From NCBI GenBank assembly GCA_020137815.1, contig CM035362.1, forward strand, positions 4,090,476 through 4,154,475: 64,000 nt of DNA. The letters are read 5' to 3'. A model generated the notes under the pieces. That model saw only the letters and a program-made list of their open reading frames with translations. It had not been told where the DNA came from and ran no database searches. Each line of letters opens with the position of its first letter. The stretch's first letter is position 1. This stretch comes from Hormiphora californensis. Its lineage: Eukaryota > Ctenophora > Tentaculata > Cydippida > Pleurobrachiidae. The translations under genes and the position numbers were made by a program. Below are positions 40,100-53,100 of this stretch, in pieces.

Positions 40100-42482
40100 A
40101 CATGTTATCGGGCCTACGCATGTGAGGGGTGGCACACTTGATTTGGTGCTAACCAGGGATGCAGACCTTACGGCGTTGGACGGACTGGAAACTTATAGGG
40201 CACCTGCTCTTCCTGATCATTCACTAGTGAGCTTCTCTGTAAATGTGGCTGGCTGTAGTTCTAACAGTGAGTTTAAGCTAGTTACAAGCCGAAAAATGAA
40301 AGACCTTAACATTGAGGATCTTAGGGAAGACATTCTTCAGTCGGATCTTTGTGATGAGTTACCTGATGACCTGGACCAGTGTGTTGAGCTGTATGTCTCG
40401 GTGTTGACGGGGTTTATGGATAGTCGGGCGCCCGTGGTTATTAGGAAGGTTAAAACTCGCAGTAATAAATGGTTCACACAGAACTATGAGATCTGCCAGG
40501 GGGCAAGAAGGGAAAGAAGGAGGAAAGAAAGGAAGTATAGGGCAATTCTTCGGACCAAAACAGACCCTGTTGTGATACTCAACTTCTTTGAGGAGTGTAA
40601 AGCACAGGAGAAGGAAACTGATAAAATCCTGACGGGAGTAAGAGAAAACTACTTCGCGGCTCGTCTCGAAGAACAACAGCATGACCCTCGGGCTACTTGG
40701 CAAACTTCGAACCACCTTCTGGGGAGGGAAAATGTTGAAGTCATGCCTGGGAACATTGAAAAAGGCAAGCTTGCTGACACCTTCATGGGAGCTTTTAAAG
40801 GGAAGGTTGAGAAAATCTATCGACGAATGGAGGAGAAGTGCCACAATCACGTTCAACCTGTCTCCATGACTACACAAAGTGACTCGCCATCATCTGTTCC
40901 GATTTTCAAATTTGAGCCGGTTTCTGATGAAGTGCTTCGGTCTACCATCATGGAAATGAGCACGAAACACTGTACCCTTGATCCTATACCAACATCCTTT
41001 GTACGAAAACTGTTCGGTGAACTACTTCCTATCTTGTCGAAAATAGTTAATGATAGCTTGTCATCGGGGGTTTTTCCTACGGCTTTAAAAACGGCATTGA
41101 TTCGTCCAACCATCAAGAAGGCAAATCTTGACCCGGATGACTTGGGGAACTATCGACCGGTGAGTAATCTTCCGTTCCTTGGAAAGCTAATAGAGAAGTG
41201 TGCAGCGGACCAGTTTGTAAGGCACCTGGAGGATAACAATTTACTCTCGAAGAAACAGTCTGCATATCGTCGACACAAAAGTTGCGAAACTGCCACCTTA
41301 CGGATCTTTGATGATCTACTGACTCTGACTGATGACAAGTCGAAGGTAGTACTGTTGTTGTTAGACTTAAGTGCTGCTTTTGATACAGTGAATCATGTGA
41401 TACTTCTGAAGCGGCTAGAAAAGTTGTATGGAGTAAAGGGGACTACTCTGAATTGGTTTCAGAGTTACTTAACGGGGCGTAATGCTGCAGTGGTGTTGGG
41501 GGATATGAAGTCAGCCCTTGCTGAACTATCCATCGGAGTTCCACAGGGGTCTATTTTAGGGCCGATATTGTTCATTTGTTACACGACTGAGCTAGAAGCC
41601 ATTGCTGATCGACATGGTGTTGGTATTCACTTTTATGCGGATGATACACAGGTCTATGCGGCATATTCCTCGGATGATATCTCAGAGGTAGAACAAAAGT
41701 TAAGGCGTTGTGTCTCTGATATACAGGCCTGGCTCACGACAAACTTCCTTCAACTTAACCCAACTAAGACTGAAGTACTGATTTTGTCCCCGAGAGGTAG
41801 TAGTTCTGTTGACTCTATGCAGCTGTTTGAAGATAGTGGGCCCTCATTGGTAACGAGTTCGGCGAAGAACCTCGGGGTGTACTTTGACTCGAAGCTGTCC
41901 TTAGATGAGCACGTCACGGCTGTGGTCAGGTCATGTAAATCTACTCTGGTTAATCTGTGGCGAATTGCCGGAAAGCTATCTCGGAAGCTTAGGACAATAT
42001 TGGTATGCAGCTTAGTTCATTCAAAAATAGACTACTGCAATTCTCTGATGTCTGGGATGACTAAACGGAATGTTGCTGAGTTACAAAAGGTACAAAATGC
42101 AGCAGCTAGATTCATTTATGGACAGAGGAGGTGGCAAGGCACAACGACGTTGCGTAAGGCATTACATTTCCTACCAGTGAGCGAAAGGATCAATTTCAAA
42201 ACCTGTGTTTTGGTCTATAAATGTCTGAACGGCCTTGCACCCGAATACCTAAGTGGCCTTCTGGAAAAGAGGAAGAAAAAACCAATGACACTTCGTGCAG
42301 ATTATGATGATCTTCTTCTAGAAACTCCGCATCCCAAATACAAAACAACGGAAAGGGCTTTCAGTGTATCAGGGCCTAAGCTATGGAACAATCTTCCGCG
42401 GGAACTCCGTCGATCTAGGACTTTACAGAGGTTCAAAACTGATCTAAAAACACTGTTGTTTTCCAAGGCCTTCTCTGAGTAG
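40100..42482 (+). mobile_element. CR1/Jockey-like LINE, 5'-truncated, intact reverse transcriptase
   Basis: Single open frame of 786 codons ending TAG at 42480. It starts inside the C-terminal part of the AP-endonuclease domain (GGTLDLVLTR, then LPDHSLVSFSV with the catalytic-type His). It then has a full reverse transcriptase: LLLDLSAAFDTVNH, GVPQGSILGP, YADDTQVYAA, with a typical LINE C-terminal region (RTILVCSLVHSKIDYCNSLM and LPRELRRSRTLQRFKTDLK). The 5' half (ORF1 and most of the endonuclease) is missing. The uninterrupted frame suggests recent insertion. It lies between UQCRH and the zinc-finger cluster. Confidence 0.9.
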
Positions 42483-43225
42483 CATGTTATTATGTGTGTA
42501 GTTGCTAGTAAGGGATGATATGGATTTGAATATTGAACTTTCAAGACGGGATCCTGGGAGATAGGGTACTGAGTAGATTATATTATTGAAATGTTTCTGT
42601 ATGTTTCGTCCTCCTCAGCAAAAAACGGAAAAATACATGATCGAATGTGAGGTAGTAAAAGTTAAAAAAAGAAAGAGGGATGTCAGAAAAATAATGTGAG
42701 AAAAAAGTGTGTGTGAGAATAAAAAAAAGAATCCCCACCCATGACAGATCTAGACACTGACTTACTTGTAGATACGCCTTTTGGCAACTGTTTGACGTTT
42801 ACAGTTGACTTTCACACAATGGGACTGTGAATTGTGTAGTCTTGGCTACGCAATTCACAGTGCTATATTGCTCTTGGAGGCTTCTACTATGAAGATTAAC
42901 CCCCTCCAGAGCACCCTATTTTCAGAACTAAAAGTAAATTCCTAAATCCTGAAATCCTACATGATATCTCCTAAGTGTGAAACTGATATTCCTCCATGAT
43001 AACCAATAACCATGATAATAATAATCCAAGACAAAGCGAGTCCTAGTCACAATGAACTAATGAGTAATGAGGACAACACTCAATTAGCATTTATTTCTTT
43101 ATTTTGTTCAGTATGTGGTAGGGTTGATTATCTCTGGACTCCGTTGGACGTTAGTGAATTTGGTTGTGTGCTTAATTTTTCGTATGTTAAGTACTTGCTT
43201 GTGTTTGTATGAATTTGTATGTGTA

Positions 43226-43227
<2 letters not shown>
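42483..43227. other. LINE 3' flank and intergenic sequence
   Basis: AT-rich. No exon supported. The LINE 3' end is not marked by an A-tail. Confidence 0.4.
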
Positions 43228-43287
<60 letters not shown>

Positions 43288-43300
43288 GTGTGTGTGTGTT
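43228..43300. repeat. (GT)n microsatellite
   Basis: TG dinucleotide tract with one TGCG interruption. Confidence 0.95.
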
Positions 43301-43490
43301 GCATGTATTTGTGTGTCCATCGGTGTTCAGTCTGTCTTTTGTATCTTATTTATTAATTATCTAAGTCCGTTTTTATTTTTATATTATAATTTATTATCTA
43401 TGACGACGAGGACGAATGTCTATAGGTTATTTCAGTGATGAAGCGCTTTAGAAAGCTTGCTATTATCGAGAGGACGCTGTTTAAGCTGAT

Positions 43491-43550
43491 CGAGAATAGC
43501 ATTATATAGCTCAAAAGCGATTTAAATATGTATAATGTTATTGTTATTAT
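43491..43550. repeat. Duplicate of a UQCRH-intron segment
   Basis: AATAGCATTATATAGCTCAA then AAGCGATTTAAATATGTATA matches 38632-38690 in the UQCRH intron. The two copies lie about 4.9 kb apart on either side of the LINE. Confidence 0.7.
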
Positions 43551-44002
43551 TTATTGTTTAACGGTTAGACACCCCTCCGGTTCCTCCACCCTGCCTTTAC
43601 AATTTGTTTACACTTTACAGTGTTGAGTGTTTGTGTATTCCTACCTCATACCTGTCCTTCAACTGTCAACCCATGGCATGGTTCCCATGCCTTTCCATGC
43701 CTTTCTTGACTGGGCCAAGGCCGAGGTTGAAGGAAAGCCAGTGACCCTCTCGTTCCACAGCCAAAAGAAAACTCCCCCTCGCCCAACCACACACAAATCA
43801 CGGTTGCTCTCTCTACGAGACGACACACGGCAAGACAACTCATTGCTGACGTCAATGTGATTTTTGTTTTCAAACACTCCTTCCCAAAAACCCTCCAGCC
43901 TCCTATCCCTCGGGCCCCGGCGTTGACTAATTCTTACCCTTCTTACCAGAAGTAATATATTCACAATCTAAACGTTCAAACTTTTCAAACAGGATATATA
44001 AT

Positions 44003-45472
44003 ATGGCAAAAAGGACCGAGAGTTCAAACAACCCATCCACGGTAGCTGATAGAAAGTTTGAAATCCCTCCTATTCTCAAAACCGAGCCAATATACGTAGA
44101 ACATGTCATCAAACCTGCAACTTATGAGACACCCCTCTCAGTTCAAACAATACCCGGGATAGATGAGAGAGATATTTTATTCAAATGTGATGGATGTGGA
44201 AAACCAGGGAGTTACCTTCTTGAGTCGGGGTATAGACTTGTTAAAACAGCAATGACGATGGAAGTTGGAACTCAAACTGGGTGTGATGAAATTACAGTGG
44301 ATCCTGTAAAGATGGAGATTACTGATCCTTTTTACTATGACTCAGTACCTACCACATCAGCTGCGTCAAGTTCACTAATAGTTGGTGAGTTTTGGAGGGA
44401 AATATATTTTTCTTCATTGGATGTAGATTCTTAACGATAAATTCTAACTGATCTTTTATTTTCAGGTGACAATAGTTCTGGCTTAGATGGAGTGGAATCT
44501 TTGGCTAAATCTGGTGGCAAAGATGAATATAGCAGTTCTAAAGATGACATGATGCTGGGTCTTACAGATGAGGCATTCAGTGATTCCAGCGAAAAAGAAG
44601 AAACAGAGGTCCAGCAGAAATTCAACTCTACAGTCCAACTACAGTCATCCCGAACCTCTGCCAGGATTAAAGCTTTCCTCCCTGAATCTTCCTGTCACTC
44701 AAATGAAAGGGACGACGGCTATCCTCCACAGAAATTCACCAACATGTGCAATCGGGCTCCATTGGAGAAAGATTTTATTGACATTGAGAGGCAAAAAACT
44801 GTTTTCCAGTGTAAAATCAGAGGGTGTTCGGTTGAAGAAACATCGGAGAAGGACCTGTTTGAGCATGTTAGAATTGATCATCCAGATAGGAAATATCGGT
44901 GTGATATTTGTCCAATGGCATTTATGCATTTTTATGGCCTTACTAATCACAGCCTGGTCCACAGTGGAGATAAACCCCACCGATGTGACGAGTGTGGAAT
45001 GAAGTTTGGTACAAAATCACGTTTAGAAAAACATCGGCTTTCGATTCATAACGAGAAGGCTATAGTTTCCTGCCGAAAACAAAATTGTGGTGTAAGATTA
45101 CCCAAGAACGAGATGCACGAGCACATCAGAACTGCACATCCGAAAGAGAAGTTCCAGTGTGATGTTTGTCCTATGAGTTTCAAGAGATCAGGCCTATTAA
45201 ATAAACATAATCGAAAACACGATGGAAAAAGACCATACGAGTGTGAGGTGTGCGGTAAGAAGTTTTCTGTATTGAGTAGTTACAAAAGACACTTAAGTTC
45301 TCATACTGGAGAGCGTTCATTTAAATGTGATGTTTGTGGCAAATATTTTTCTCAGTCAGATGATATGAAAAGGCACATGAGGACACACACCGGCGAGAAA
45401 CCGTTTCCATGTTCATTCTGTGAGAAATGTTTCACGTCTTCTTCAGATAGAAATGTTCATTGTGCTAACTAG
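44003..45472 (+). CDS. C2H2 zinc-finger protein ZNF-A
   Basis: Exons 44003-44384 and 44466-45472 (phase 1, donor GTGAGT, acceptor TTTCAG). Exon 1 holds the cluster-specific N-terminal module: KFEIPPILKTEPI, then FKCDGCGKPGSYLLESGYRL, then MEVGTQTGCDE. Exon 2 is acidic/Ser-rich, then carries eight zinc-finger units. Units 1 and 4 are atypical C-x4-C forms (CKIRGC, CRKQNC); the others are C-x2-C classical fingers with TGEKPF-type linkers near the end. A nuclear DNA-binding regulator is the likely role. The last codons (NVHCAN) do not match the family C-terminus (NVHEVSCSAKQ): sequence breaks at 45460 into an inverted neighbour. The true end is probably the copy at 47033-47406. Confidence 0.8.
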
Positions 45473-45727
45473 TCGGTACTCTAAACCCAAATGGTGAATA
45501 CCTGATGCACCACAGCCACCGCATGTGAATGTTAAAATGTTATCTGAGGAAATTGTAATATTGGAACTCTTGGAGTCGGTGCAGGGTGTGAGAATTTCAG
45601 GTTTGATGTTGCTTTGCACCTCAATTTGTTCCGTTTTCAGGAGGTTAGGAATTACAAACATTCTATCCGATTTGGAGACGATTACTGCTGACTCTCCAGT
45701 ACCACATCTAAGTGTTCTCTTTGACAT
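45463..45727 (-). pseudogene. Truncated first exon of a cluster gene, inverted
   Basis: Starts MSKRTLRCGTGESAVIVSKS and keeps LLKTEQIEVQSNIKPEIL and FTCGGCGASGIHHLGLEYRL, then is cut at the 45460 junction before the VGTQTG motif. No second exon follows in this orientation. Confidence 0.7.
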
Positions 45728-45963
45728 ACCTTGATGGGAGAAAAAGAAGTGATTAAAGACTTGAAACATAATAATAATTTTCAAACACGGGCACTGAAGA
45801 TATTGATATGTAGATAGATTATATAAAGGTCTTCATTCGTATACATTGAGGAAAGAGTAAATTTACTTTCTCATTGACGTTTGAGTATCATAAAACACTC
45901 GAATAATCAATACAAATTCTGATAAAAGTCTCTTTTATATTTCTTAAACACAAATAAACTGAA

Positions 45964-46932
45964 TTACTGTTTCGCAGAACAGGAAAACTCATGTTCTTTT
46001 CTTTGTGAACAATGAGCAAACTTTTTCTGGCAGAAACAGCATGGAAACGGTTTCTCGCCAGTGTGTGTCCTCATATGCACCTTCATATAATGTGCTCGCG
46101 CAAATGCTTTACCACAGACATCACATTTGAATGGACGCTCTCCAGTATGTAATTTAAGATGCATAATATAACTACCCGAATGAGAAAACTTCTTTCTGCA
46201 CACCTCACACTCGTATGGTTTAATTCCATTATGTTTTCGCTTATGCATAGTTAAATCATTAGGTTTCTTGAAACTCATAGGACAAACATCACATGCAACT
46301 TCTCTTTCGGATGTGCAGTTCTGATGTGCTCGAACAACTCATTCTTGGGTACTCTCATCCCACAATTTTGCTGTCGGCAACTAACCATCTTTTTCTCATT
46401 ATGAATTGCAAGACGATGTTTGTTTAGGGCGTCTTTCATTCCAAACTTCATTCCGCACTCGTCGCATTGGTGAGGTTTATCTCCACTGTGGACCAGGCTG
46501 TGCATGGTAAGGTGACTGGTACGGTAAAAGCCATTGGACAAACATCACACCGGTATTTCCTATCTGAGTGATCAATTTTAACATGCTCAAATAGTTCATT
46601 TTCTCTAAGTTTTACAACAGAGCACCCCCTCATTTTACACTGGTAACTAGTGTTTTGACCAGAATCCGCCCCTTTAACAATTGATAGAGAGGAAGTCACA
46701 TGCAGAGAAGGCTTTTCAATTGGATCAGCATATGTCTGATGATAAGAGGAATTTGGAGCCGTTGACCGACCATCAAAGGATTGACTAGGTAAGATTGGAT
46801 TTGTAACTGGAAAATAGGACGTTTTTGTAGATTTGGATTTCTGATGTACCACCTCTTTATCATTGAAATCAATTAGCGCCTCTTTTTCAGTCTAAACATC
46901 AAGTCTGCGTCAGAGCTGCTAACCTCCTCCTC
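45964..46932 (-). pseudogene. Zinc-finger exon of a cluster gene (ZNF-B), frameshifted
   Basis: Minus-strand second exon, cut at its 5' side by the N gap. Fragments in different frames: 46448-46852 (SYQCKMRGCSVVKLRENELF), 46275-46541 (HQCDECGMKFGMKDALNKHR) and 45964-46278 (YECEVCRKKFSHSGSYIMHL ... EFSCSAKQ, TAA/TAG end). A frameshift near 46540 and another near 46290 break it. It could be a pseudogene or carry sequencing indels. Confidence 0.75.
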
Positions 46933-47032
46933 NNNNNNNNNNNNNNNNNNNNNNNNNNNNNNNNNNNNNNNNNNNNNNNNNNNNNNNNNNNNNNNNNNNN
47001 NNNNNNNNNNNNNNNNNNNNNNNNNNNNNNNN
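46933..47032. other. Assembly gap (100 N)
   Basis: Exactly 100 N bases, the usual placeholder for a gap of unknown size. Confidence 1.
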
Positions 47033-47406
47033 TGCACGAGCACATCAGAACTGCACATCCGAAAGAGAAGTTCCAGTGTGATGTTTGTCCTATGAGTTTC
47101 AAGAGATCAGGCCTATTAAATAAACATAATCGAAAACACGATGGAAAAAGACCATACGAGTGTGAGGTGTGCGGTAAGAAGTTTTCTGTATTGAGTAGTT
47201 ACAAAAGACACTTAAGTTCTCATACTGGAGAGCGTTCATTTAAATGTGATGTTTGTGGCAAATATTTTTCTCAGTCAGATGATATGAAAAGGCACATGAG
47301 GACACACACCGGCGAGAAACCGTTTCCATGTTCATTCTGTGAGAAATGTTTCACGTCTTCTTCAGATAGAAATGTTCATGAGGTTTCCTGTTCTGCAAAA
47401 CAGTGA
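47033..47406 (+). CDS. 3' end of ZNF-A finger exon (repeated after the gap)
   Basis: Positions 47033-47379 are identical to 45114-45460, base for base as far as I compared. They then continue to the expected family end EVSCSAKQ and a TGA. It most likely is the real continuation of ZNF-A. It contains fingers 5-8 (KFQCDVCPMSFKRSGLLNKH onward). Confidence 0.8.
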
Positions 47407-47779
47407 TATACAATGTGGGTTTGGGAAATAAGTGAGAGTGTCTGTTAAATATCTATTGACTATTAATTATGATTACCCGTGCTCGGGTGGCATTATTAAT
47501 CATGTTTATTTATCAATTATTACGTGGGTGTGTTTGAGAAAAGTTTATTTGTTTTTTTGTGTGTTGAATATAAACGTAGTCAAACGCAATGAGAAACTGA
47601 CTGATGATATGGTATATTATAGTAGGAGCACTTAGATAACCACGTGGTTAAAGTCGAGTGCCAAACTTTTTGTGCATTGTCATGGCTCCTTCATTTCACC
47701 TCCAATAAAAAATGGCCTTTTTAGTTTTCGAAAGATCTTGTCGAGATCTACAAAAAACTTGTGGGTCACTTTTTATTCG

Positions 47780-48399
47780 ATGCAAAGCAAAGGAGTGACA
47801 GTAACCTAAATTTCGGGTGGCGTGTGAGTTTTGTACGTGCATGATCTAAGCGTTCCTAGTGTTTATCTATAAATTATCTTCTCAACACCGCTGTCCGCTG
47901 TTTGAAAATCAAGATTTAACGCCTATTTTTTTCTCCTATTAAGGTATGGCAAAGAGAAATCTTAGATCTGATACTGGAGAGTCAACAGAAATCGTCTCCA
48001 AATCGGCTAGAAAGTTTGAAATTCCTGTCCTCTTGAAAACGGAACAAATTGAGGTGGAAAGCAACATCAAACCTGAAGTTCTAACACCCTGTACCGACTT
48101 CAAGAGTTCCAATATAACAATTTCATTAGATAACATTTTAACATTCACGTGTGGTGGGTGTGGTGCATCAGGTATTCACCATTTGGGTCTGGAGTATCGA
48201 CTAGTGAAAACTGCAATGTTGGTGGAAGTTGGTACTCAAACTGGAGATGAGTCACGTTCTTCTGAGATTCCTGTCGAGACGTCGAATGATAGATTCTTGG
48301 ATGACGAAAGCAATCCTGTCTCTGTTCCTACTTCTTTTACTGCTTCACCACTTGTTGTGTCTTCTGATAATGGTAAGCATCAGACTACTTTCACTTCGA
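47780..48399 (+). CDS. Promoter plus first exon of cluster gene ZNF-C
   Basis: Exon 47946-48372 or so: MAKRNLRSDTGESTEIVSKS, LLKTEQIEVESNIKPEVL, FTCGGCGASGIHHLGLEYRL, LVEVGTQTGDES, donor ATG|GTAAGC. It is followed not by a finger exon but by a repeat of its own upstream region, so this is an orphan first exon made by a tandem duplication of about 621 bp (47780-48400 and 48401-49020). It could act as an alternative first exon for ZNF-D. Confidence 0.7.
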
Positions 48400-48566
48400 C
48401 ACTGCAAAGCAAAGGAGTGACAGTAACCTAAATTTCGGGTGGCGTGTGAGTTTTGTACGTGCATGATCTAAGCGTTCCTAGTGTTTATCTATAAATTATC
48501 TTCTCAACACCGCTGTCCGCTGTTTGAAAATCAAGATTTAACGCCTATTTTTTCTCCTATTAAGGT

Positions 48567-49915
48567 ATGGCAAAGAGAAATCTTAGATCTGATACTGGAG
48601 AGTCAACAGAAATCGTCTCCAAATCAGCTGAAAAGTTTGATATTCCTGCCCTCCTGAAAACAGAACAAATTGAGGTGGAAAGCAACATCAAACCTGAAAT
48701 TATCACACTCTGCACCGACTCCAAGAGTTCAAATATTACAATTTCCGCAGATAACATTTTAACATTCACATGCGGTGGGTGTGGGGTATCAGGTATTCAC
48801 CATTTGGGTCTGGAGTACCGACTAGTTAGAACAGCCACGTTGGTGGCGGTTGGTACTCAAACTGGTGATGAGTCAAGTACCTCTGAGATTCCTGTAGAGA
48901 GGTCTAATGCTCGATCCTTAGATGACCAAAACAATCCTGTCTCAGTTCCTACTTCTTCTGCTGCTTCACCAATTGTTGTGTATTCTGATAATGGTAAGCA
49001 TCAGACTACTTTCACTTCCATCTCGTTGCTATATTCTTTAATTGTGTTAATTTCATGGAAAACAGGATCAGGAGCCTATTTAAAATCCTAATGTGTTATT
49101 CGAAGTTCTAACCCTCCTTTTTATTTTCAGAAGATACTTCAGAAGATGAGGATTGCTCTGACTCAGATGAAGAGGAATCTCCGGATGAATCTGGTGGTGA
49201 GGAAGAGGTCAATGGAACAGATGAGCAGAGTTTCCAGTGTAAAATCAAAGTGTGTTCGGTTTTGAAACCAACGGAGGAGGACTTGTTCGAGCACGTTAGA
49301 ATTGATCACTCAGACAGAAAATACGGTGCAATGTTTGTCCAATGGCTTTTAAGCAACCCAGCGCCCTAACTCAACACAGCCTGATCCACAGTGGAGATAA
49401 ACCTTACCAATGTGACGTGTGTGGAATGAAGTTTTTACTAAAACCTAATTTGGTAAAACATCAGTTATTGATCCATAACGTGAAAAAGACAGTTGCTTGT
49501 CGATTTAAAAGCTGTGGATTAGGATTCCCCAACAACAACGAGTTATATGACCACATCAGAACTGCACATCCGAGAGAGAAATTCCAGTGCGATAAGTGCC
49601 CTTCTTCTTTTAAGTTTCAATCCCAATTAATCCGCATAATCGAATCCTACTGGAATTAAACCTTACGAATGTGAGGTGTGTGGTAAAATTTTCTCAGTTA
49701 GGTCATTATAAATCACATTTTATTTTACATACGGAGAGCGTCCATTCAAATGTGATGTCTGTGGTAAAGCATTTTCTCGAGCAGAGAATATGAAGACGCA
49801 TATGAGGACACACACTGGCGAGAAACCTTTTTCTTGTTCTCACTGTGGGAAATATTTTACTAGAAAATCACACCGAAAAGTTCATGAGGTTTTCTGTTCT
49901 GCGAGCCAGAATTAA
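48567..49915 (+). pseudogene. Cluster zinc-finger gene ZNF-D, frameshifted
   Basis: Exon 1 48567 to about 48993 (same module: PALLKTEQIEVESNIKPEII, VAVGTQTGDESS). Exon 2 from 49132 (acidic EDTSEDEDCSDSDEEESPDE, then fingers). Frame breaks: a base is missing near 49325 (KYGAMF instead of KYRC-VCP), and more indels near 49630 and 49700-49735. Fingers continue recognisably to ...[12 protein letters not shown] near 49912. Either a pseudogene or a sequence with uncorrected indels. Confidence 0.7.
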
Positions 49916-50106
49916 TAATTAGAGTATTGAAAGTTGTGTGCTGTGTGTCGCAAGGGTATATTTATACTGCTATGTTTCTAAAATAAATTCTTTGATTCTT
50001 GGCGGTCCACTGTTATGCGATTATAATGATATTTTTATTCTTCAAATTCTTATGGTTCTTACTTTGGTGACCACTATCTTAACAATTCCCTTTCTCCCAT
50101 CAAGGT

Positions 50107-53100
50107 ATGGCGAAAAGAAAACGTGGGAGTCCAACTAAAAATGTCACAAAATCAGCTGAACAGTTTGATATTCCTGCCCTCCTGAAAACGGAACAAATTG
50201 AGGTGGAAAGCAACATCAAACCTGAAATTCTCACACCCTGCACCGACTTCAAGAGTTCAAATATAGCAATTTCTTCCGATAACATTTTAACATTCACATG
50301 CGGTGGCTGTGGGGCATCAGGTATTCACCATTTGGGTTTAGAGTACCGACTAGTTAGAACAGCCACATTGGTGGAGGTTGGTACTCAAACTGGAGATGAG
50401 TCAAGTTCCTCTGAGATTCCTGTAGAGAGGTCCAATGGCATCTCTTCTATCTCGGCCCCGGTTGTCCCAGGGAGCTCAGCAACCAACAACCCGGTAAGTG
50501 TGCAAATAATTAGGTTTTTACTTCGTGTTCTCTTTCCTTCACTTTTATAATCTTGGCTCTCCTAGACCGGCCCATCAAGTAATCCTCTTTCTTTCTCTAA
50601 ATCTCTAACCAATACACCCTCTCTATACCTTCTTATTGTATTAATAAATAAATATCTTCCTAGGCTGAAGGAAGACCGCCATCTGTACAGGCATTTGTTG
50701 ATGACCTAAACAAAAAATTGGCGGCCTGCAAGGATGTACAGTCAGTAACTTTGTGTACTGATATCAGGATGGCGGTGAGTTTGTCATCAGGAACCGACCG
50801 AATCAGGTAAACAACCAATCAGAACTCGTTATTAAGGTCACGTGACTGGTTATCAGCCAATCAGGGACCAGTATTACCTGATTCGGTCGGTTCCTGATGA
50901 CAAACTTCTAAATGAACATGATGACAAACAGGAACCGACCGAATCAGGTAATACTGGTCCCTGATTGGCTGATAACCAGTCACGTGACCTTAATAACGAG
51001 CTCTGATTGGTTATTTACTTGTTTCGGTCGGTTCCTGTTTGTCATCATGTTCATTTAGAAACATTAGTTTGCCTCAATATATCGTTTGTTTTTGTTCTTT
51101 TTGTACGTATCGTAATCTATTTCACAGATAACTCCTGCTGATGGCAAGTTAAGGTGCACCCTCAATTCCTGTAAACACAAAATTGGTATTAAGGTGCCAC
51201 CGCCACCATACACAACCAATGGCAATATTACAAAACCATTCGCTAACATGAGAAAGGCGATCAGAAATCACTTTAGCAGTGACGACCACATCAGGAACTG
51301 TCAGGCTGCGGTTGCCGTGCCTGCAATCATGTCCAGGTCGAAGCTGGAGATCCTTAAAAAACTGCTGCTGATTGTGTACACCAACATTAAACACCGGGTT
51401 TCATTCGAGTAAGTTCTTATTACCGTCTCTCAAATTGAAAAAAAAATTCTAACACACATAAACATAGTTAGTTATTATTGTTATTATTAGCTCTTCCTGC
51501 TTAAAACTACCCTCCAATCCTATCAGGGCGTACGAAGACTATGTAACTACGATGTGGATGTTGGGTATCGATGTAGGGGATCAAGACCTTTCTAAGGAAT
51601 TTCCTAGAAAGGCGCTTCCTATATTCCACGACCAAATCTTCACGGCCGCCAAGAAGAAACTCATCACCGTTTGCGGAAGTTTCAAACTTTTCAACACTAC
51701 TTTAAACAAATTAATTTGAGTTTGCCGTCAATCGTTCCTGATAACTGTGTTAGCATCTATTCTCTAATCTTTTAGATCTCTGTTAGGCCTACTTTAACTT
51801 AACTTACGAGTGATATCAGTGAAGAGTTTGTTGTTGGCCGGCGTGCAACGGGTGTTTTAGGATGACCGTTACGAGTAATTATGACATATGTATCACTAAG
51901 AGTGATTTTGAAGACGTGTTAGCAGGAGAAGTATTTAGTAATGATTATAAGGGTAGTGATTTGTTAGTGTGCCTTGGGAGGGGTGACACTGTTTGTCCGT
52001 CGTCTGTCCATAAACCTCAGTTGTGGCATCTTCTCAAAGCCTGTTACAACATGCTTCCGGCGTCGGCACCGTTTTCTGTTCCTGGAGACCAGACTGATCT
52101 GAAAGAGTCGTTTGCAAAGCTGCACAAGGATCTGGTTTCCACTATCTCTGCTTTGGTCAAACCTATGGAGAATAGTAGAAGTGATATTGGGTGGTGATCC
52201 AGAGGAACCGGTTACACCTACGATGAAACACTATGTGAATATTAAAACTGGCATCAATGAGGAAGGAGGGCCAGGATTCTGTGCGAAGAAGTGGACTGAT
52301 GAGGTCAAACCCAAAGTGGAAACTGCGTTGAAGACGATACCGGTGGTGAGATCCAGAGTGAACAGTGACCATACCCGGCTGTATTTCCCTGATGAAGACC
52401 AGATGAAGGAAGCAGAGAAAGTTTTGACTCCACTTGCACAGGACTGTTCCATGTCATTTTTCTCAGAGGAGGCCAAGAAGCTTGAACCAAAGGTAACTAT
52501 AAATGATTTGGACCCAGACCTACTGAAAAAGGAGACTATCCTGGCAGCGATTTTGGACAAGAATGTGGATATCAGAAAACTTTATCATGAGGACAAGAAG
52601 TTGAAGGTGGTGTTTGTGAGCGAAAGAGACAGGTATGCAGTATCCAGATGGCTCCAGAGATCCGGAGGCTTTTGTCTACTAACGGGGATAAGATCAACTT
52701 GGGTTTCGGCAAACACTTTGTCAAGAACAGGTATCATGTGATACAGTGTTTTCACTGTCAAGGATTTGGGCATATAGCAGGATCGATTACTGCCCCAAAA
52801 GGATACTCCAATATGCTGCTTCTGTGCTGGATCGCATCAGACGAAAGACTGTAGAGCAAGAAGAACAACGAGACTGGTAGGATGAAATGTGTGAACTGTG
52901 AAGTTGGAGGATCAAGAGAGGACAAGAAGTATTCGAAGACCCATACGGCTTCAAGTATGTGGTGCCCTTCCTACATCAATGAACGAGCACGGCTTATGGA
53001 GAGGACTGCAGGTGTAAGCAAAGAGGAAAAAAACCTGTACTGGACGAGGACCAAGGAGGAGCTACACAGGAAAAGACTTGGAAGATTGGGACACTAAATG

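Noticed and set aside
40122-42482. 786-codon frame as a host gene
   Set aside because: Reverse-transcriptase motifs (YADDTQVY, GVPQGSILGP) and truncated endonuclease identify it as a LINE.
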